The notes beneath the pieces were generated by a model that was given only the letters and a program-made list of their open reading frames with translations, searched no databases and was not told the DNA's origin. A program made the position numbers and the translations under genes. Shown here piece by piece: positions 43,472 to 51,141 of a stretch of DNA of 64,000 bases. This stretch comes from Streptomyces sp. NBC_00237 (GTDB taxonomy: Bacteria > Actinomycetota > Actinomycetes > Streptomycetales > Streptomycetaceae): the NCBI RefSeq assembly GCF_026342435.1, contig NZ_JAPEMT010000002.1:2666001-2730000 (forward strand), written 5' to 3'. How positions within the stretch are numbered: position 1 is the stretch's first letter; the number at the start of each line of letters is the position of its first letter.

Positions 43472-43567
43472 GTGAATCGTCGTGACCTGAGTGAACTGAG
43501 TGAACTGAGTGATCTAGGTGATCTGCTGGGTGATCTGAGTGATCCGAGTGACGTGAATCGTCGTGAC
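43472..43567. repeat. Tandem 9-bp repeats bounded by 15-bp direct repeats
   Basis: GTGAATCGTCGTGAC occurs at 43472-43486 and 43553-43567. The 66 bases between them are degenerate copies of CTGAGTGAA/T. The array lies in the leader of the MaoC pair, just before its ribosome-binding site, so its length could affect expression. Confidence 0.8.
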
Positions 43568-43573
43568 ATACGA

Positions 43574-43610
43574 CACGAGGCCGCCCCCAGAATTCGGGGA
43601 CGGCCTCGTG
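43574..43610. terminator. Terminator after rpmG
   Basis: Arms CACGAGGCCG (43574-43583) and CGGCCTCGTG (43601-43610) with an inner CCCC/GGGG stem, 13 bases past the rpmG stop. Confidence 0.8.
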
Positions 43611-43623
43611 TACGAGCCTGTGC

Positions 43624-43788
43624 TTAGCGCGTTTCGCGGTGCGCCGTGTGCGAGTTGCAACGCGGGCAGTGCTTCTTCATCTCCATGCGGTCCGGGTTGT
43701 TACGCCGGTTCTTCTTGGTGATGTAGTTCCGCTCCTTGCACTCCACGCAGGCCAGCGTGATCTTCGGGCGGACGTCGGTGGCAGCCAC
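43624..43788 (-). CDS. rpmG: 50S ribosomal protein L33, zinc-binding type
   Basis: A 54-residue L33 (bL33) with a GTG start; AAGGAG lies 7 bases upstream. CVEC and CPRC pairs make this the zinc-binding form. It precedes the MaoC pair, as rpmG2 precedes hadABC in mycobacteria. Confidence 0.95.
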   Translation of the reverse strand: MAATDVRPKITLACVECKERNYITKKNRRNNPDRMEMKKHCPRCNSHTAHRETR

Positions 43789-43877
43789 GTGAGTGCTCCT
43801 TGGACGGACGGATGTACGGATGAACGCAAAAAAGAGTAGCCGATCGGAGGACCGACCCTGCAATCGGCTACTGCGCG

Positions 43878-43950
43878 TAGCGGTGACCGGACTTGAACCG
43901 GTGACACAGCGATTATGAGCCGCTTGCTCTACCGACTGAGCTACACCGCT
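43878..43950 (-). tRNA. tRNA-Met (CAT)
   Basis: A 73-base cloverleaf: acceptor AGCGGTG/CACCGCT, D-arm AGCTCAGTCGGTAGAGC, anticodon stem AGCGG/TCGCT with loop CTCATAA (anticodon CAT), T-arm ACCGG/CCGGT. The initiator-type unpaired first base is absent, so it is probably elongator Met. A tRNA-Ile with modified CAT cannot be fully excluded. Confidence 0.9.
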
Positions 43951-43998
43951 TTGATGTCTGGATCACCTCCCCCGAGGGGGAGGATCTCCGAACACCAG

Positions 43999-44071
43999 AG
44001 CCCCAATGCGGAATCGAACCGCAGACCTTCTCCTTACCATGGAGACGCTCTACCGACTGAGCTATTGGGGC
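43999..44071 (-). tRNA. tRNA-Thr (GGT)
   Basis: A 73-base cloverleaf with acceptor GCCCCAA/TTGGGGC, anticodon stem TCTCC/GGAGA and loop ATGGTAA (anticodon GGT). It lies 48 bases upstream of tRNA-Met on the same strand, probably cotranscribed with it and rpmG. Confidence 0.95.
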
Positions 44072-44322
44072 GAGCGATGAAGACATTACACGGGTCTGCG
44101 CCGATCCCCCAAATCCATATCCAGGGCCCTCCCCGACGCCCTCTCCGACGGGTTCCCATCACCCGTCACGTAGGCCACCGGAGGTCACTCCGGTACGACT
44201 ATTCCGCTCTTCCTCGAAGGCCCGAACGGGGCCCCCTAGGCTCGATCGCACGCTGCGTGATCTTGGGCGTCGGCCGCCCCGGCGATGCGCCCCTCTCCGC
44301 CCGAGCCCCCGCCAGGAGCGCG

Positions 44323-45573
44323 ATGTCCGACAGCCAGCCGCAGCCGTCCCGCAGGCCGGGGAACTCCGGGGCCGAGGAGAGCACCACCGCCCTCCTGCTG
44401 AGCGGCGCCCGGCTCACCGACGGCCGCACGGTCGACGTGCGGCTCAGCGAGGGCCGCATCGAGGCGGTCGGCACGGCGGGCAGCCTCCCCGCGCGGACGG
44501 CCTCCCGGGTGGACCTCTCGGGCTTCCTGCTGCTGCCCGCCCCCGCGGAGCCGCACGCACACAGCGCCACCGCCCTGACGGCCGACGAGGGCGGCCCGGT
44601 CTCGTACGCACGGGAGGACGTGCAGCGGCGCACCACACAGGCCGCGCTGCTCCAGCTCGGGCACGGGGCGACGGCGCTGCGCTCCCACGTGCGGATCGGG
44701 GACGTCCAGGGGCTCGGGCCGATGGAGGCGGTGCTCCAGGCCCGGCGGTCGCTGCGCGGGCTGCTGGACCTGTCGGCGGTGGCGGTGCCCCGGCTGCTGA
44801 CGGGGGTGGCCGGGGCGGACGGGCTCGCGATGCTGCGGGACGCCGTGAAGATGGGCGCTTCCGTGGTGGGCGGCTGCCCGGACCTGGACCCCGATCCGGC
44901 CGGGTACGTGGAGCGGGTGCTGGAGGTGGCCGCCGAGCAGGGCTGCCCCGTGGATCTGCACACGGAGGGTGACGATCCGGCGCGGCTGGCGCGGCTGGCC
45001 GCGATGGCGGGCGGGCTGCGTCCGGGGGTGGCGATCGGTCCGTGCGGCGGACTGTCCCGGCTGCCCCTTGAGGTGGCGACGCGGGCGGCGGACCAGCTGG
45101 CCGCCGCCGGGGTGAGCGTGGTGTGCCAGCCGCAGGGCGGCTGCGGCGGGGTGGAGGCGCGCGGGGTGGCTCCGGTGCGGCTGCTGCGGGCGGCCGGGGT
45201 GCGGCTCGCGGCGGGCAGCGGGGCACTGCGGGACGTGGCGAACCCGGTGGGGCGCGGCGACCCGCTGGAGGCGGCGTACCTGCTGGCTTCGCAGAGCGGG
45301 ATGCGTGCCCCGGACGCGTACGACACGGTGGCGGCGACGGCGCGGGAGGCGATGGGGCTGCCGGAGGTACGGCTGGAGGCGGGGTTCCCGGCGGAGCTGG
45401 TGGCGGTGCGGGGCGAGCGGCTGGCGGGCGTGCTGTCGCTGGCGTACAGCAGGATCGTGGTGCACCGGGGGCGGGTGGTGGCGCGCACCAGTGCGGTGCG
45501 CGAGTACTGCGACACGGTGGCCGCCGTGGAGCTCGAACTGCCGCGCCAGGGAAGGGCGGAGACGGGTCCCTGA
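44323..45573 (+). CDS. Amidohydrolase, cytosine-deaminase-like, possibly inactive
   Basis: A 416-residue TIM-barrel protein. PAPAEPHAHSATA (residues 72-84) gives the HxH metal ligands and VDLHTEGDD the third His, as in cytosine deaminase-type amidohydrolases. The barrel-end motif, usually GSDN-RDP-NPFGRGD, reads GSGALRDVANPVGRGD near residue 297, so the expected metal/catalytic Asp is replaced by Gly. It may be inactive or use other residues. AGGAG lies 5 bases before the ATG. It stands alone. Confidence 0.7.
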   Translation: MSDSQPQPSRRPGNSGAEESTTALLLSGARLTDGRTVDVRLSEGRIEAVGTAGSLPARTASRVDLSGFLLLPAPAEPHAHSATALTADEGGPVSYAREDVQRRTTQAALLQLGHGATALRSHVRIGDVQGLGPMEAVLQARRSLRGLLDLSAVAVPRLLTGVAGADGLAMLRDAVKMGASVVGGCPDLDPDPAGYVERVLEVAAEQGCPVDLHTEGDDPARLARLAAMAGGLRPGVAIGPCGGLSRLPLEVATRAADQLAAAGVSVVCQPQGGCGGVEARGVAPVRLLRAAGVRLAAGSGALRDVANPVGRGDPLEAAYLLASQSGMRAPDAYDTVAATAREAMGLPEVRLEAGFPAELVAVRGERLAGVLSLAYSRIVVHRGRVVARTSAVREYCDTVAAVELELPRQGRAETGP

Positions 45574-45698
45574 GCTGCGGGCGGGGCGCTGGTACGGCGC
45601 TCTGGGGGCGCGTGCGGGGCGTGCGGCGGTGGCGGTGTCCGGGGGGGATCGCCGACGCCCCGCGGGGCCGTGGGGGCTGACTGGGTGGCCGGACCGGG

Positions 45699-47210
45699 CT
45701 ACTTCCCGGCGGGGGATCCCGCGCTCGCGGGTTCTCGGGAAGCGGTGCCCTGGTGGGTGGTCCAGGACTCCAGGGCGGTGCGGCAGGCGTGGTCCAGGTG
45801 GCGCAGGCGGGAGAGGTCGAGCTCGACCGGGCGGTCCTTGGGCTGGGCCTCCAGGGTGTCGAGGATCAGGGGCAGGCGCAGGAAGGTGGCGCTGCCGCTG
45901 AGGGCGACCGTGGTGCGGTCGTCGTGTTCCTGGACGTCCAGGCGGACGGCGGAGGTCTCCCAGGCGGTCTTGACCACGGCCAGCCCGATGCCGAGCAGGA
46001 CGCCCAGGAACATGTCCGTGACGATGATGGCCAGCGCGGTCACCACCAGCACCACGGCCTCACCACGGTGTTCGCGCCAGAGCGGGCGGAAGGTCGCGAC
46101 GGGGACGAGCTTGGCTCCGGCGTGGATGAGCACCCCGGCGAGCGCGGCCACCGGGACCAGGCCGAGTACGGCCGGGAAGAGGGCCGCGAACAGCAGCAGC
46201 CACACGCCGTGCAGGATCCGGGACGCCTTGGTGCGCGCCCCCGCCTGCACGTTGGCGGCGCTGCGCACGATGACGGCGGTCATGGGCAGTGCGCCGAGGA
46301 AGCCGCACACGGTGTTTCCGGCTCCCTGGGCGATGAGTTCCTTGTTGTAGCGGGTGCGCGGGCCGTCGTGCATCCGGTCCACGGCGGCGGCGCTGAAGAG
46401 CGACTCGGCCGAGGCGATGAGGGTGAAGGCCAGGACGACGCCCAGCAGTCCGGGGTCGGCCAGGAACGCGAAGTCGCCGATGCCGGTCAGACGCAGGGAG
46501 TCGAGCAGGCCGCGGACGGTGATGGTGGCGACGGGCAGGTTCAGGACCGCCACCGCGGCGGTGGCCAGACCCACGGCGACCAGGGGTCCCGGGAGCAGTT
46601 GGGGCAGGCGTCCGGGAAGCCTCTTCCAGAGGATCAGTACGGCGATGGTGGCGACGCCGATCACGGTGGAGGAGAGGGCCTGGGCCCCGTCCGTGAACCG
46701 GGTGAGCAGGGTGGGCAGCCCGGCCAGGTTGTCGATGCTGCTGCCCGGCGCGTCGGCGCCCGCGACGACGTACAGCTGACCGCAGATCAGGACGAGGCCG
46801 ATCCCGGCCAGCATGCCGTGCACGACGGAGGTCGAGATGGCGCGGAACCAGCGGCCCAGGCCGACCGCGCCGAGCAGGATCTGGAGCAGACCCGTGGTCA
46901 GGACGAGGATGCCGAGCGCGGAGACGCCGTGGGTGGTCACGGCCTCGTACACCAGGACCGTGAGTCCTGCGGCCGGGCCGCTGACCTGAAGCGAGCTGCC
47001 CGGCATCGCACCGGCCAGCAGTCCGCCGACGATGCCGGTGACCAGGCCGAGTTCGGCGGGGACGCCGGAGGCGACCGCGATGCCGACGCACAGGGGTACG
47101 GCGACGAGGAACACCACGACGGAGGCGAGGAGATCACGGGCCAGGGTGCCGCCGGAGAGGGTGCCGCCGGACAGGGCACCCGGGCGTAACGGGAGACGTG
47201 GCAGGGACAT
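45699..47210 (-). CDS. SulP-family anion transporter, probably bicarbonate
   Basis: A 503-residue membrane protein with about 11-12 hydrophobic helices and a C-terminal STAS domain (residues about 415-490, RLDVQEHDDRTTVALSG...). The family transports sulfate, bicarbonate or dicarboxylates. It lies 94 bases downstream of a beta-carbonic anhydrase gene on the same strand, which favours bicarbonate. N-terminal in-frame repeats encode LSGGTLSGGTL. The longer upstream frame overlaps the carbonic anhydrase gene and is rejected. Confidence 0.85.
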   Translation of the reverse strand: MSLPRLPLRPGALSGGTLSGGTLARDLLASVVVFLVAVPLCVGIAVASGVPAELGLVTGIVGGLLAGAMPGSSLQVSGPAAGLTVLVYEAVTTHGVSALGILVLTTGLLQILLGAVGLGRWFRAISTSVVHGMLAGIGLVLICGQLYVVAGADAPGSSIDNLAGLPTLLTRFTDGAQALSSTVIGVATIAVLILWKRLPGRLPQLLPGPLVAVGLATAAVAVLNLPVATITVRGLLDSLRLTGIGDFAFLADPGLLGVVLAFTLIASAESLFSAAAVDRMHDGPRTRYNKELIAQGAGNTVCGFLGALPMTAVIVRSAANVQAGARTKASRILHGVWLLLFAALFPAVLGLVPVAALAGVLIHAGAKLVPVATFRPLWREHRGEAVVLVVTALAIIVTDMFLGVLLGIGLAVVKTAWETSAVRLDVQEHDDRTTVALSGSATFLRLPLILDTLEAQPKDRPVELDLSRLRHLDHACRTALESWTTHQGTASREPASAGSPAGK

Positions 47211-47304
47211 GGGGACTTCAGCTCCTGGGGGGTGGGGGACGTGGGGGGGGGGAGGAGCGGTGGGTGGCGGCGGGGCTGTCCGTGCGTGCACCGGCACGCC
47301 GCTG

Positions 47305-47925
47305 TCACAGGGAGGAGAAGGTTCCGGTGGAGACCCGGTGGGACTGGACGGCGCCGGTGTGGACCTCGTAGTACCAGGCGTGCAGCCCGAGCCGGCCCTC
47401 GCCGGCGGCCTGGCTGACGCACGGGTAGGCGCGCAGCTTCTCCAGCTGTGCCACCACGTGGCGCTGTACGGGGCGTGCGACGTCGGGCCCGAAGTCGTCG
47501 GGCTCCTCGATGCCTTCGGGAGAGCGGAAGCCGCCGCCCGCGGGGGTGGACCGGTCGAGCCAGCCGCGGACCGCGGGCATGGTCGCCAGGTCCTCGCCCC
47601 GGGCCAGGGCTCCGACGGCGCCGCAGTGGGAGTGCCCGCAGAGGATGATGTCGGACACCTCAAGGACGCAGACGGCGTACTCGATCGTCGCCATCTCGCT
47701 GGTGGCGGCGTCCGGGTCGTACGCCGGAACGATGTTCCCCGCGGTGCGCAGCTCGAACAGCTCGCCGGGGCCGCTGCCGGTCAGCAGGGTGGGGACCACC
47801 CGCGAGTCGGAGCAGGTGATGAACATGGCGGAGGGCCGCTGGCCGCCGGCGAAGTCCTGGAGATTACGCCCGGCTCCGTGGTAGCGGGAACGGAAGGTGC
47901 GGGTGTGGTCGATGAGTTGTCGCAC
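47305..47925 (-). CDS. Beta-carbonic anhydrase
   Basis: A 206-residue zinc enzyme interconverting CO2 and bicarbonate. FITCSDSR holds Cys38 with the Asp40/Arg42 dyad, and CGHSHCGAV holds His98 and Cys101. The GTG start at 47925 is preceded by GGAGG 8 bases away. It is transcribed with the SulP gene. Upstream lies an 11-bp-phased repeat array that may bind the neighbouring response regulator. Confidence 0.93.
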   Translation of the reverse strand: MRQLIDHTRTFRSRYHGAGRNLQDFAGGQRPSAMFITCSDSRVVPTLLTGSGPGELFELRTAGNIVPAYDPDAATSEMATIEYAVCVLEVSDIILCGHSHCGAVGALARGEDLATMPAVRGWLDRSTPAGGGFRSPEGIEEPDDFGPDVARPVQRHVVAQLEKLRAYPCVSQAAGEGRLGLHAWYYEVHTGAVQSHRVSTGTFSSL

Positions 47926-48242
47926 GGAAATGTCCTCCAGACAGGCGTACGGATGTGCGGGCGTACGGGCGTGCGGAAGGGGCGGGGGTGTCGCGCCGGG
48001 CGGCTTCTCGCGCCGTGGAGCAGCCGGGGGGTCGCCTCTGGGCTGCTCCGGTACGGCTGCGGGCGCCGCCCGTGTCCCGGGCGGCGGCCGCGGTGATCGT
48101 GCGCGCCGTTCACGGGCGTCGCACGAGTGACTGCCCGTCAGCCGCCAGTCTCGGGGCGGGCGATGAGCTGACGGTGAGACGGCTGTGAGACAAGTCTCAT
48201 GAGGGGGTGGGGCGTTCGGGGTCTGCCCTTGTGGGCGGCCGG
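47926..48242. other. Intergenic region upstream of carbonic anhydrase
   Basis: A 317-base gap with no gene. It contains a 7-bp hairpin (48065-48085) in the probable leader and the phased repeat array at 48164-48199. No clear -10/-35 pair was found. Confidence 0.55.
48164..48199. promoter_or_regulatory. Phased direct repeats, candidate OmpR-type response regulator box
   Basis: TGAGCT (48164), TGAGAC (48175) and TGAGAC (48186) recur at exactly 11-bp intervals, the spacing bound by OmpR/PhoB-family dimers. The last copy is followed by an inverted GTCTCA (48194-48199). It lies 44 bases past the response-regulator stop and about 240 bases upstream of the carbonic anhydrase start. Confidence 0.55.
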
Positions 48243-48905
48243 TCAGGCCCGGAGCCGGTAGCCGACGCCGCGCACGGTCTCGACCCGTTCGGCTCCGATC
48301 TTGCGCCGCAGGTAGCGGATGTAGACGTCGACGATGTTCGAGCCGGGGTCGTAGTCGAACCCCCATACCTGGCTGAGAAGTTGCTCACGGGACAGGACCC
48401 GGTCGGGGTTGCGCATGAGGATCTCGGCGAGGGCGAACTCGCGGGCGGACAGGTCGGTGACCCGCTCGCCCACCCGGGCCCTGCGGGTGCGGAGGTCGAG
48501 CAGCAGATCGCCGACCCGCAGCAGGAAGTTCTCCGGCGGCTCCTCGCGGCGCAGCCGAAGCCGTACCCGGGCCAGCAGCTCGTCGAAGGCGAACGGCTTG
48601 GGCATGTAGTCGTCGGCGCCGCCCTCCAGGCCGGCCACCACGTCCCGGACGCTGTCCCGGGCGGTGAGGATCACCACGGGCAGCGTGCTACGCGCGTCAC
48701 GCAGCTTGCGCAGGACGGTCAGCCCGTCGTAGCCGGGCAGGCCGAGGTCGAGGATCAGCAGGTCGAAGTCCCGGCCGCGCGCGTGTTCGTAGGCGGAGAT
48801 GCCATCGGCGACGACTCGGGTGACGTACCCGCTACGGCGCAGTCCCTTCTCGACGAAGGCGGCTATTCGCGCCTCGTCCTCGGCTATCAGAATCCTGCTC
48901 ACCAT
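48243..48905 (-). CDS. OmpR-family response regulator
   Basis: A 220-residue regulator. The receiver (residues 1-120) has the acidic pocket AEDE (8-11), phosphoacceptor Asp53 in LLILDLGLPG, and the KPF Lys near 104. A winged helix follows (LSAREFALAEILM, VDVYIRYLRRKIG, VRGVGYRLRA). The ATG at 48905 gives a complete receiver but overlaps the end of the kinase gene by 74 bases. Confidence 0.92.
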   Translation of the reverse strand: MVSRILIAEDEARIAAFVEKGLRRSGYVTRVVADGISAYEHARGRDFDLLILDLGLPGYDGLTVLRKLRDARSTLPVVILTARDSVRDVVAGLEGGADDYMPKPFAFDELLARVRLRLRREEPPENFLLRVGDLLLDLRTRRARVGERVTDLSAREFALAEILMRNPDRVLSREQLLSQVWGFDYDPGSNIVDVYIRYLRRKIGAERVETVRGVGYRLRA

Positions 48906-50457
48906 GGCTTCCTTCGGTCGTGAGGTGCGGTGCGAGTGCGGGGGCGGGGGCGTGGGCGGGAAGGTCGATGACGAATCGCGCGCCGCCCCCGGGGGCGTCC
49001 TCGACGTGGGCGGTGCCGTGGTGGGCCTGGGCGATCTCGCGGATCAGGGCGAGGCCGATGCCGATGCCGGTGGCGGTCCGGCCGGGGTAGCTGGTGCCTG
49101 CCTGGTAGAAGCAGTGGAAGATCCGCTCGCGGTCCCCCGGGGCCACACCGGGCCCGGTGTCGGCCACCCACAGCACCGCCCGACCGCGCCGCAGCCGCGA
49201 CCCGATCTCGATGGTGTCGCCCGCCATGGTGTGGCTGACCGCGTTGGCGGCGAGCTGCATCAGGACCTGGGTCACCCGCTGCCCGTCCAGGTGCACGGTG
49301 GCATCGGCGACCTCGGACACCTTCCAGTGCCGGGGGCCCAGCGCCTGCGCCTTGGCCGCCGCGTCGACCACCAGGTCGGTCAGGCTGGTCGGGCCGAGGG
49401 TCAGGAAGCCGGGGCGCCCGGCACGGGCCAGGAGCAGCAGGTCCTCCACGATCCGGCTCATCCGGTCGAGTTCGTCGAGGAGCAGGGCACGGGTCTGGTG
49501 GTGGTGCTGGATGTCGGGGTCCGGGTCGGTCGGGTTCCTGTCAGGGCGCTCCTTGTCAGGGCGCTCTTTGCCCGCGCGCTCCTTGGCCGCCTCCCGGTCC
49601 ATCAGTTCCCGGTCCATCAGCTCCAGGTGTCCGCGGACGACGGTGATGGGGGTTCGCAGTTCGTGCGCCACCTCGTCCAGGAACCGGCGTTGGGCGGAGA
49701 AGGCGTGCGACAGCCGGTCCAGCATGTGGTTGAACGTTTCCGCGAGCGCCGCCACGTCATCGCTTCCGCGCACCGTCAGCCGCTGGGCCAGGTCCGTCTC
49801 GCTGATCCGCTCGGCCGTCTGGCGGCCCAGCCGGATCGGCGCCAGCACCCTGCCCGCGACCAGCCAGCTCGCCAGCCCCGCGACCACCAGGGCGAAGGCA
49901 CCCGAGGCCAGCAGCATCTGCGCCATCTGGCGCTCCTGCCGCAGCTGCTGGTCCCGGAAGGCCAGCAGGACGAGCCGGGTGTCGACCGGGTCTCCCGCCA
50001 CCTGCACCGGTACGACGCCGTAACGGACCTTTCCCGCCGGGGAATCCAGCCACCGGATACGGGTGTCGGCCACGGCCGCCATCAGGGCCACCACGGCCGG
50101 GTCCCGGTCCAGCCGGGCGGGGAGGGGGCCGGGGCTGCGCCGGTCCACCCGACCGCCGACGACGCTGAAGAAGGCGGCGTCGTGCTCGGGGCGGTGGACC
50201 GCCATGAACGCGGTCAGCAGCGAGGCGGCCGAGGCGAAGTGCTCGCCGGTGTACGGATCGCGTGCGGTACGGGCGAACGTACGCAACTTGTCGGCCTCGG
50301 AGAGCAGTTGCGCGTCGACCTCGCGGTCCAGTTCCGACTGCCAGAAGATCGTGATGCCGAAGACGGGCACGGCCAGCGCCCCGCCGAGCAGCAGGAGCAT
50401 CCAGCCCACGATCCGGGACCGTGCGCTGGCCGACGGCCTGAGCCTCAGTCGTCCCAC
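48832..50457 (-). CDS. Sensor histidine kinase
   Basis: A 541-residue kinase from GTG 50457, which overlaps the end of the upstream small gene. TM1 is at about 15-38, an extracytoplasmic sensor follows, TM2 is near 160-185, then HAMP (VLAPIRLGRQTAERI). The phosphoacceptor is His265 in AHELRTPITVVRG. Between the two DHp helices (about 280-318) lies a charged low-complexity insert with repeated KERPD and His residues. The ATPase has NAVSH, DTGPGV and GIGLAL boxes. Its C-terminus overlaps the response regulator gene by 74 bases. Confidence 0.88.
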   Translation of the reverse strand: MGRLRLRPSASARSRIVGWMLLLLGGALAVPVFGITIFWQSELDREVDAQLLSEADKLRTFARTARDPYTGEHFASAASLLTAFMAVHRPEHDAAFFSVVGGRVDRRSPGPLPARLDRDPAVVALMAAVADTRIRWLDSPAGKVRYGVVPVQVAGDPVDTRLVLLAFRDQQLRQERQMAQMLLASGAFALVVAGLASWLVAGRVLAPIRLGRQTAERISETDLAQRLTVRGSDDVAALAETFNHMLDRLSHAFSAQRRFLDEVAHELRTPITVVRGHLELMDRELMDREAAKERAGKERPDKERPDRNPTDPDPDIQHHHQTRALLLDELDRMSRIVEDLLLLARAGRPGFLTLGPTSLTDLVVDAAAKAQALGPRHWKVSEVADATVHLDGQRVTQVLMQLAANAVSHTMAGDTIEIGSRLRRGRAVLWVADTGPGVAPGDRERIFHCFYQAGTSYPGRTATGIGIGLALIREIAQAHHGTAHVEDAPGGGARFVIDLPAHAPAPALAPHLTTEGSHGEQDSDSRGRGANSRLRREGTAP

Positions 50458-50789
50458 TCGTCGTCCGCTTCCTCGTCGTCCGTTGCGTCGTCGGCGTCCT
50501 GACGGCCGGCCGCGGGCGGGGGTGCGGGCGGTACCGCCCGGCCGCCGGAACCGGTGCAGGTCGGGCGGGGAGAGGCGGGCGGAGGGGCCGGAGTGGGGGT
50601 GGCCGGAGTGGGGGCGGAGCGGGCCGGGGCCGGGGTGGGGCTCGGCGGGACCGAGGCCCTGACCGGCACGATCACCGCGGGGCCCAGGGCGGGCGGCACG
50701 GGCTGCCCGGGCCAGAGCCACACGACCAGCAGCACCAGTGCGCCCGCCCCGCAACCCGCCAGTACCGACCCCATCCTGCGCCACTGCAT
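50445..50789 (-). CDS. Small membrane-anchored Pro-rich protein upstream of the kinase
   Basis: A 114-residue protein with an N-terminal hydrophobic helix (SVLAGCGAGALVLLVVWLW, about 8-26), a Pro/Ala-rich middle and an acidic end (DDATDDEEADDEWDD). It is not recognised. Its end overlaps the kinase start by 13 bases, so it is probably co-translated and might be an accessory to the kinase. Composition is partly low complexity, so confidence is limited. Confidence 0.5.
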   Translation of the reverse strand: MQWRRMGSVLAGCGAGALVLLVVWLWPGQPVPPALGPAVIVPVRASVPPSPTPAPARSAPTPATPTPAPPPASPRPTCTGSGGRAVPPAPPPAAGRQDADDATDDEEADDEWDD

Positions 50790-51007
50790 CGGCTCAGTCT
50801 GCCTCCGTGAAGTGCCGGGGGCCGTAACGAGGAGAGCATTCTCATCAACGACGACGGCCGCCGCGCTCCGCCCCCGGCAGCCGGGGGCGGCGGGACACCG
50901 GCTGCGGACCACGTCACACGGGGAGCCGAGTCGGCGGCGAGGGCACTCCGGCACACCGTCGAAGCACTGGATTCACGCCATATTCGACCCCTGGGAGGCT
51001 CATTTCC

Positions 51008-51020
51008 AGGGGTTACCCCT
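51008..51020. promoter_or_regulatory. Palindrome upstream of the RiPP-like promoter
   Basis: AGGGGTTACCCCT is a 6-bp inverted repeat with a one-base centre, ending 10 bases before the -35 element. A small regulator could bind it. Confidence 0.45.
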
Positions 51021-51030
51021 TTGCCATTCC

Positions 51031-51060
51031 TTGACAGTTCTCCGATCACGCTTCTAAATT
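51031..51060 (+). promoter_or_regulatory. Strong promoter of the RiPP-like precursor gene
   Basis: TTGACA (51031-51036) and TAAATT (51055-51060) with an 18-base spacer. It is the closest match to the housekeeping consensus seen in the window, about 80 bases before the precursor start. Confidence 0.75.
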
Positions 51061-51141
51061 CACGGAAGCGGGTCGGGAAGCAATTCATTCATTACCTGTC
51101 CCGCTACAAGTGACCCTTCCGAACCATCACCGGAGGCACCC

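Larger units (their letters stand above)
50790..51141. other. Divergent intergenic region before the RiPP-like cluster
   Basis: A 352-base gap. The right half carries the strong plus-strand promoter (51031-51060), and the left half should hold the kinase operon promoter, which was not located. AT content rises sharply around 51000-51070 compared with the surroundings. Confidence 0.55.

Noticed and set aside
45753..47189. Plus-strand Gly/Asp/Gln-rich frame opposite the SulP gene
   Set aside because: Composition is that of an antisense shadow of hydrophobic codons; the SulP protein has membrane helices and a STAS domain.
47925..48366. N-terminal extension of carbonic anhydrase
   Set aside because: The extension is Arg/Pro-rich and runs over the regulatory repeats; the GTG at 47925 has a GGAGG site and gives the usual enzyme length.
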